A stretch of DNA of 64,000 nucleotides from Candidatus Aminicenantota bacterium (GTDB lineage: Bacteria; Acidobacteriota; Aminicenantia; S016-38), in contig JAMOUJ010000005.1 in the NCBI GenBank assembly GCA_027068075.1, positions 1 through 64,000 on the forward strand, written 5' to 3'. Below the pieces are notes generated by a model. That model was given only the letters and a program-made list of their open reading frames with translations, was not told where the DNA came from and searched no databases. The position numbers and the translations under genes were made by a program. Positions 60,858 through 64,000 of this stretch are shown here, piece by piece. The number at the start of each line of letters is the position of its first letter. Position 1 is the stretch's first letter.

Positions 60858-63264
60858 CCTTCTTTTCCTCCGTCACCTTCTCGCAGTCCACCACCACATC
60901 GTCCTCATCCAGTCTCTGCACCTGAACCCCCTGGGCGGGCCTGTTCTTTTCTTTGAGGTCCTGGCTCCTTATCTTTATTATCTTCCCTTTCCGGGTTATG
61001 AGAACCAGTAATTCCGAATCTATGGGGAAGGAAGCCACCACATCCCCGGTCCTGGAGGTAATGGTGAGGTTTTTCACCCCGGACCCACCCCGGGACTGGA
61101 TGCGGTAACGGGATATGGGGGTTCTCTTTCCGTAACCCCTCTCCGTTATTACCAGAATGTTCCGGTGGGAGGGTTTTACGATCCCTGCGCTAACCACCTC
61201 GTCCCCTTCCTTCAGCCTCATCACCCTTACCCCGGCGGCCGTCCTCCCCATTACCCTCAGTTGCTCCACGGGGAATATGATGGCCTTTCCTTTGCGGCTG
61301 GCCACGAACACATATTTTCCGCAGTCGGGAAACACCGCCACCACCTCGTCCCCCTCCCGGAGGCCTATGGCCCTTTTACCGTTTCTCTTTATGTTCTCAA
61401 ACTCCGAAAGGGGAACCCTTTTCCCCAGGCCTCCTTTGGTGATGATGATGAGGTTTTGCCCCTGAACTTCCTTCAGGGAAATCATCTCCTTTATTTGCTC
61501 TTCGTTCTCTAAACTCATGAGGGACCTGACGCTCCTTCCCCCGCCCCTCTCCCCTGTCTCCGGGATCTCGTAGGTTTTCATGCCGTATACCTTTCCCCGG
61601 TCGGTGAAGAAAAGGAGAAGGGAGTGGGAGTTTGCCAGCACCACCTTCTCCAGGAGGTCCTCCTTGCGGGTAGCCTCGTTCCTGCCCTTGCCCCCCCGGC
61701 GCTGGACCCGGAGGTAGCCCACGGGCCTCTTCTTGAGGAAACCCTTGCGGGTGAGGATCACCAGGTAATCCCTCCTGGGGATCAGGTCCTCGTCCGCCAC
61801 CTCCTCCACATAGGGCTGGATCTCGGTTCTCCTCTCGTCGCCGTATTTCTTTTTTATTTCCTTGAGTTCCCTTTTCACCACATTGTCCAGGGCCCGGCGG
61901 CTGGATAGAATTTCCTTGAGTTCCCTAACCTTCTCCCGGAGGCTCCTCTGTTCCTCCTCCAGTTTTTCCCTTTCCAGCCCCGTGAGCCTTTGAAGTTGCA
62001 TCTCAAGGATGGCCTGGGCCTGGACTCTGGTGAGGGAAAACCTCTTTATCAGGGCGGCCCGGGCGATGGCCACATCCTTGCTCCTCTTTATAATAGCCAC
62101 CACCTCGTCAATGTTGGCCAGGGCCACCAGGAGTCCCTCCAGAATGTGTAGCCTCTCCTCCGCCTTCCTCAACTCGTAACGGCTCCGGCGTATGACCACG
62201 GACCTTCTGTGGGAAAGGAAATGCTCCAGTATCTCCTTGAGGTTCATGACCCGGGGTTGGAGGTTCACTATGGCCAGAAGTATGATCCCGTAGCCTATCT
62301 GAAGTTGGGTGTGCTTGTAGAGGAGGTTGATGATCCTGTGGGGATTCTCGTCCCTCTTGAGTTCCACCACCACCCTTATACCGCTTCTATCGGACTCATC
62401 CCTTATGTCGGTTATCCCCTCTATCCTCCTCTCCTGAACAAGGCGGGCTATCTTGGCCAGAAGTTTGGCCTTGTTCACCTCGTAAGGCAATTCCGTTATC
62501 ACCAGCCGCGGCCGTCCCCTTTCCTCCTCCACATGGACCCTCCCCCTCACCACTATGGACCCTTTACCGGTGGTGTAAGCGTCCTTTATTCCCTGCGTCC
62601 CCGCAATAATGCCGTAGGTGGGAAAGTCCGGCCCTTTAACGAACTCCATTAGTTGCTCCACGGTGGCGGTGGGGTTGTCCACCAGGAAAACAAGGGCGTC
62701 AATCACCTCCGTAAGGTTGTGGGGAGGAATTCTGGTGGCCATTCCCACCGCTATTCCGGAACTCCCGTTGATGAGCAAATTGGGTATCCTGGTGGGGAGA
62801 ACCACCGGCTCCATGACCGTGGTGTCGTAGTTGGGGACGAAATCCACCGTGTCCTTGTCTATGTCCGCCAGCATCTCCTCGGCTATGCGGCTCATCCTTA
62901 CCTCGGTGTACCTCATGGCCGCCGGGGCGTCGCCGTCTATGGAGCCGAAGTTTCCCTGCCCGTCCACCAGGGGATATCTCATGGAAAAGTCCTGGGCCAT
63001 TCTAACCAGAGCGTCGTAAACCGGAGCATCTCCGTGGGGATGGAATTTTCCTATGACCTCTCCCACTATCCTGGCGGATTTTTTGTAGGGGGAGTTGGAG
63101 CGGTTGCCGGCTTCCCACATGGCGTAGAGGATCCTGCGATGGACGGGCTTGAGTCCGTCACGCACATCGGGGATAGCCCTTCCTATGATGACGCTCATGG
63201 CGTAGTCCAGATAACTACGCCGCATTTCGTCTTCAATTTCCACCGGCAGGATTTCTTCACCCAT
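60823..63264 (-). CDS. gyrA: DNA gyrase subunit A
   Basis: 813 residues. The catalytic Tyr is in [10 protein letters not shown] (about Y119). The GyrA-box QRRGGKG near 525-531 distinguishes it from ParC. The C-terminal beta-pinwheel repeats follow. The quinolone pocket reads [10 protein letters not shown], with Ala and Pro at the E. coli S83 and A84 positions. ATG 63264 has AAGGAAGG and a strong promoter upstream. First gene of a run of about 9.4 kb reaching comF. Confidence 0.97.
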   Translation of the reverse strand: MGEEILPVEIEDEMRRSYLDYAMSVIIGRAIPDVRDGLKPVHRRILYAMWEAGNRSNSPYKKSARIVGEVIGKFHPHGDAPVYDALVRMAQDFSMRYPLVDGQGNFGSIDGDAPAAMRYTEVRMSRIAEEMLADIDKDTVDFVPNYDTTVMEPVVLPTRIPNLLINGSSGIAVGMATRIPPHNLTEVIDALVFLVDNPTATVEQLMEFVKGPDFPTYGIIAGTQGIKDAYTTGKGSIVVRGRVHVEEERGRPRLVITELPYEVNKAKLLAKIARLVQERRIEGITDIRDESDRSGIRVVVELKRDENPHRIINLLYKHTQLQIGYGIILLAIVNLQPRVMNLKEILEHFLSHRRSVVIRRSRYELRKAEERLHILEGLLVALANIDEVVAIIKRSKDVAIARAALIKRFSLTRVQAQAILEMQLQRLTGLEREKLEEEQRSLREKVRELKEILSSRRALDNVVKRELKEIKKKYGDERRTEIQPYVEEVADEDLIPRRDYLVILTRKGFLKKRPVGYLRVQRRGGKGRNEATRKEDLLEKVVLANSHSLLLFFTDRGKVYGMKTYEIPETGERGGGRSVRSLMSLENEEQIKEMISLKEVQGQNLIIITKGGLGKRVPLSEFENIKRNGKRAIGLREGDEVVAVFPDCGKYVFVASRKGKAIIFPVEQLRVMGRTAAGVRVMRLKEGDEVVSAGIVKPSHRNILVITERGYGKRTPISRYRIQSRGGSGVKNLTITSRTGDVVASFPIDSELLVLITRKGKIIKIRSQDLKEKNRPAQGVQVQRLDEDDVVVDCEKVTEEKKDGPAQEPLPYS

Positions 63265-63297
63265 GACAATACCTTCCTTTAAAAACTCCGAAGTATA

Positions 63298-63327
63298 ATT
63301 CTACCCGTCTAAGCCTCCCTCTGTCAA
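63298..63327 (-). promoter_or_regulatory. Sigma-70-type promoter of gyrA
   Basis: TTGACA (63327-63322) and TAGAAT (63303-63298) with an 18-base spacer, start near 63291. The same hexamers and spacing drive the tRNA-tuf unit at 523-552. A TATACT overlaps just downstream. Confidence 0.8.
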
Positions 63328-63356
63328 ACGGCGGGGCCCTGAAAACCCGGGAAGTA

Positions 63357-63365
63357 TGGTATGAT
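63357..63365 (+). promoter_or_regulatory. Extended -10 promoter of trmI (leaderless type)
   Basis: TGGTATGAT is a TGn-extended -10 element ending 6 bases before ATG 63372. No ribosome binding site intervenes. The -35 region is poor. Confidence 0.5.
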
Positions 63366-63371
63366 TTTGGG

Positions 63372-64000
63372 ATGAAGGAAGGGGAAAAAATCCTGCTCTA
63401 CGGGAAAAGGGAATTTCTGGTGGAATACCGGCCCGGGGAGGAAGTTCACACTCACCTGGGCAAGATAATCCTCAAGGAGGGTCTGGAGTACGGGGACCTT
63501 CTTCGTTCTTCCACCGGGGCGGAGTTCGTGGTTCTGAAGCCATCCTTGGCGGACCTCATGAAGGATGTCCGGAGAAAGACCACCATAATTTATCCCAAGG
63601 ATGCCGGTGTGATGCTACTGGAGGCCGGCGTGGAAAGCGGAAGCACCGTGGGAGAAGCCGGCACCGGTTCCGGGGCCCTTACCCTCCTTCTTTCCCGGAT
63701 AGTGGGAAGGGAGGGAAAGGTAATTTCCTTTGAAGCAAGGAAGGAGTTTATAGACCTGGCCCTGGAAAACCTACGCCAATCCCCCTTCCAGAACTACGAA
63801 ATAATCCACAGGGATGTGGTCAAGGACGGCTTCGGGGAGTTCCGCTTTGATGCCCTTTTCATAGACCTTCCGGAGCCGTGGGAAGCGGTTTCCCGGGCCC
63901 GGGAGGCCATACTTCCCGGGGGGGCCTGGGTCTCCCTTTCCCCCAACATGGAGCAGATGAAAAAAACCGCCCTGACCCTGCGGGAAGAGGGTTTTTTGAG
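63372..64000 (+). CDS. trmI: tRNA (adenine-58-N1)-methyltransferase, N-terminal part (runs off the window)
   Basis: 209 codons are present of an expected 250-280. An N-terminal beta domain (MKEGEKILLYGKREFLVEYR, HTHLGKI) precedes a Rossmann methyltransferase with IYPKDAGVMLLEAGV, the SAM site GEAGTGSGALTLLL (about 96-109) and the catalytic DLPEPW (about 163-168). TrmI makes m1A58 in the T-loop and matters for tRNA stability at high temperature. Divergent from gyrA. Confidence 0.93.
   Translation, partial: MKEGEKILLYGKREFLVEYRPGEEVHTHLGKIILKEGLEYGDLLRSSTGAEFVVLKPSLADLMKDVRRKTTIIYPKDAGVMLLEAGVESGSTVGEAGTGSGALTLLLSRIVGREGKVISFEARKEFIDLALENLRQSPFQNYEIIHRDVVKDGFGEFRFDALFIDLPEPWEAVSRAREAILPGGAWVSLSPNMEQMKKTALTLREEGFL

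Overview
The window is a gene-dense piece of a bacterial chromosome with no mobile elements, no CRISPR array and no gene-free stretch longer than about 300 bases. The host has an LPS-type outer membrane: LptB, LptE, a secretin and a tripartite RND efflux system are all encoded. High G+C, heavy use of AGG arginine and ATA isoleucine codons, Glu/Lys/Arg-rich proteins and constant gene overlap suggest a thermophile with a streamlined genome. I cannot fix the phylum. The alkaline-phosphatase-superfamily island, the cohesin-tailed secretin and the NtrY/NtrX pair would fit Acidobacteriota/Aminicenantota-like or related deep-branching Gram-negatives.

Layout. 1-568: start of tuf behind the classic tRNA-Thr/Tyr/Gly/Thr cluster, with promoter and an upstream terminator (all minus strand). 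577-14677: a minus-strand series of AP-superfamily phosphodiesterases, a 59-residue protein, an Oxa1-like membrane protein, nadC, nadB, a degenerate PolX, a radical SAM protein, a Thr-type sulfatase-fold lipoprotein, lptB and a PflX-like activase. 14871-20963: plus-strand TetR-TolC-MFP-RND efflux operon. 20971-49430: about 28 kb of minus-strand genes that nearly all touch or overlap: DHH phosphoesterase, fbp, ridA, a type II secretion/type IV pilus-like machine, pyrK-pyrD-pyrF, a UbiA-family lipid phosphoribosyltransferase-like protein, xseB-ispA-dxs-tlyA-nadK, leuS-lptE-holA, an NtrY/NtrX two-component pair, gltX and a sulfatase-TPR fusion. 49470-53908: plus-strand glycosyltransferase operon. 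53905-63264: minus-strand gyrA run through Nudix, a glycosidase-like protein, L21, L27, obg, nadD, rsfS, a degenerate enhancer-binding protein, rlmH, a DksA-like protein and comF. 63372-64000: start of trmI on the plus strand.

How the genes work together. Four AP-superfamily enzymes, all carrying Thr or Ser where a formylglycine sulfatase would have a modifiable Cys/Ser motif, point to cell-envelope phosphodiester or phosphotransfer chemistry. They sit with LPS transport genes, isoprenoid supply genes and a glycan operon. NAD biosynthesis is spread over nadB, nadC, nadD and nadK.

The two most notable signals are (1) the 9650-14677 island, in which two AP-type phosphodiesterases are coupled to a tiny protein ending in the same Leu-Gly-Tyr signature as the sulfatase-fold proteins and to an Oxa1-like membrane protein, and (2) a recurrent promoter design in which a -10 hexamer lies 6-7 bases before the start codon with no Shine-Dalgarno sequence, implying leaderless mRNAs. 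All functions are assigned by reading motifs, length and context; no database search was run.
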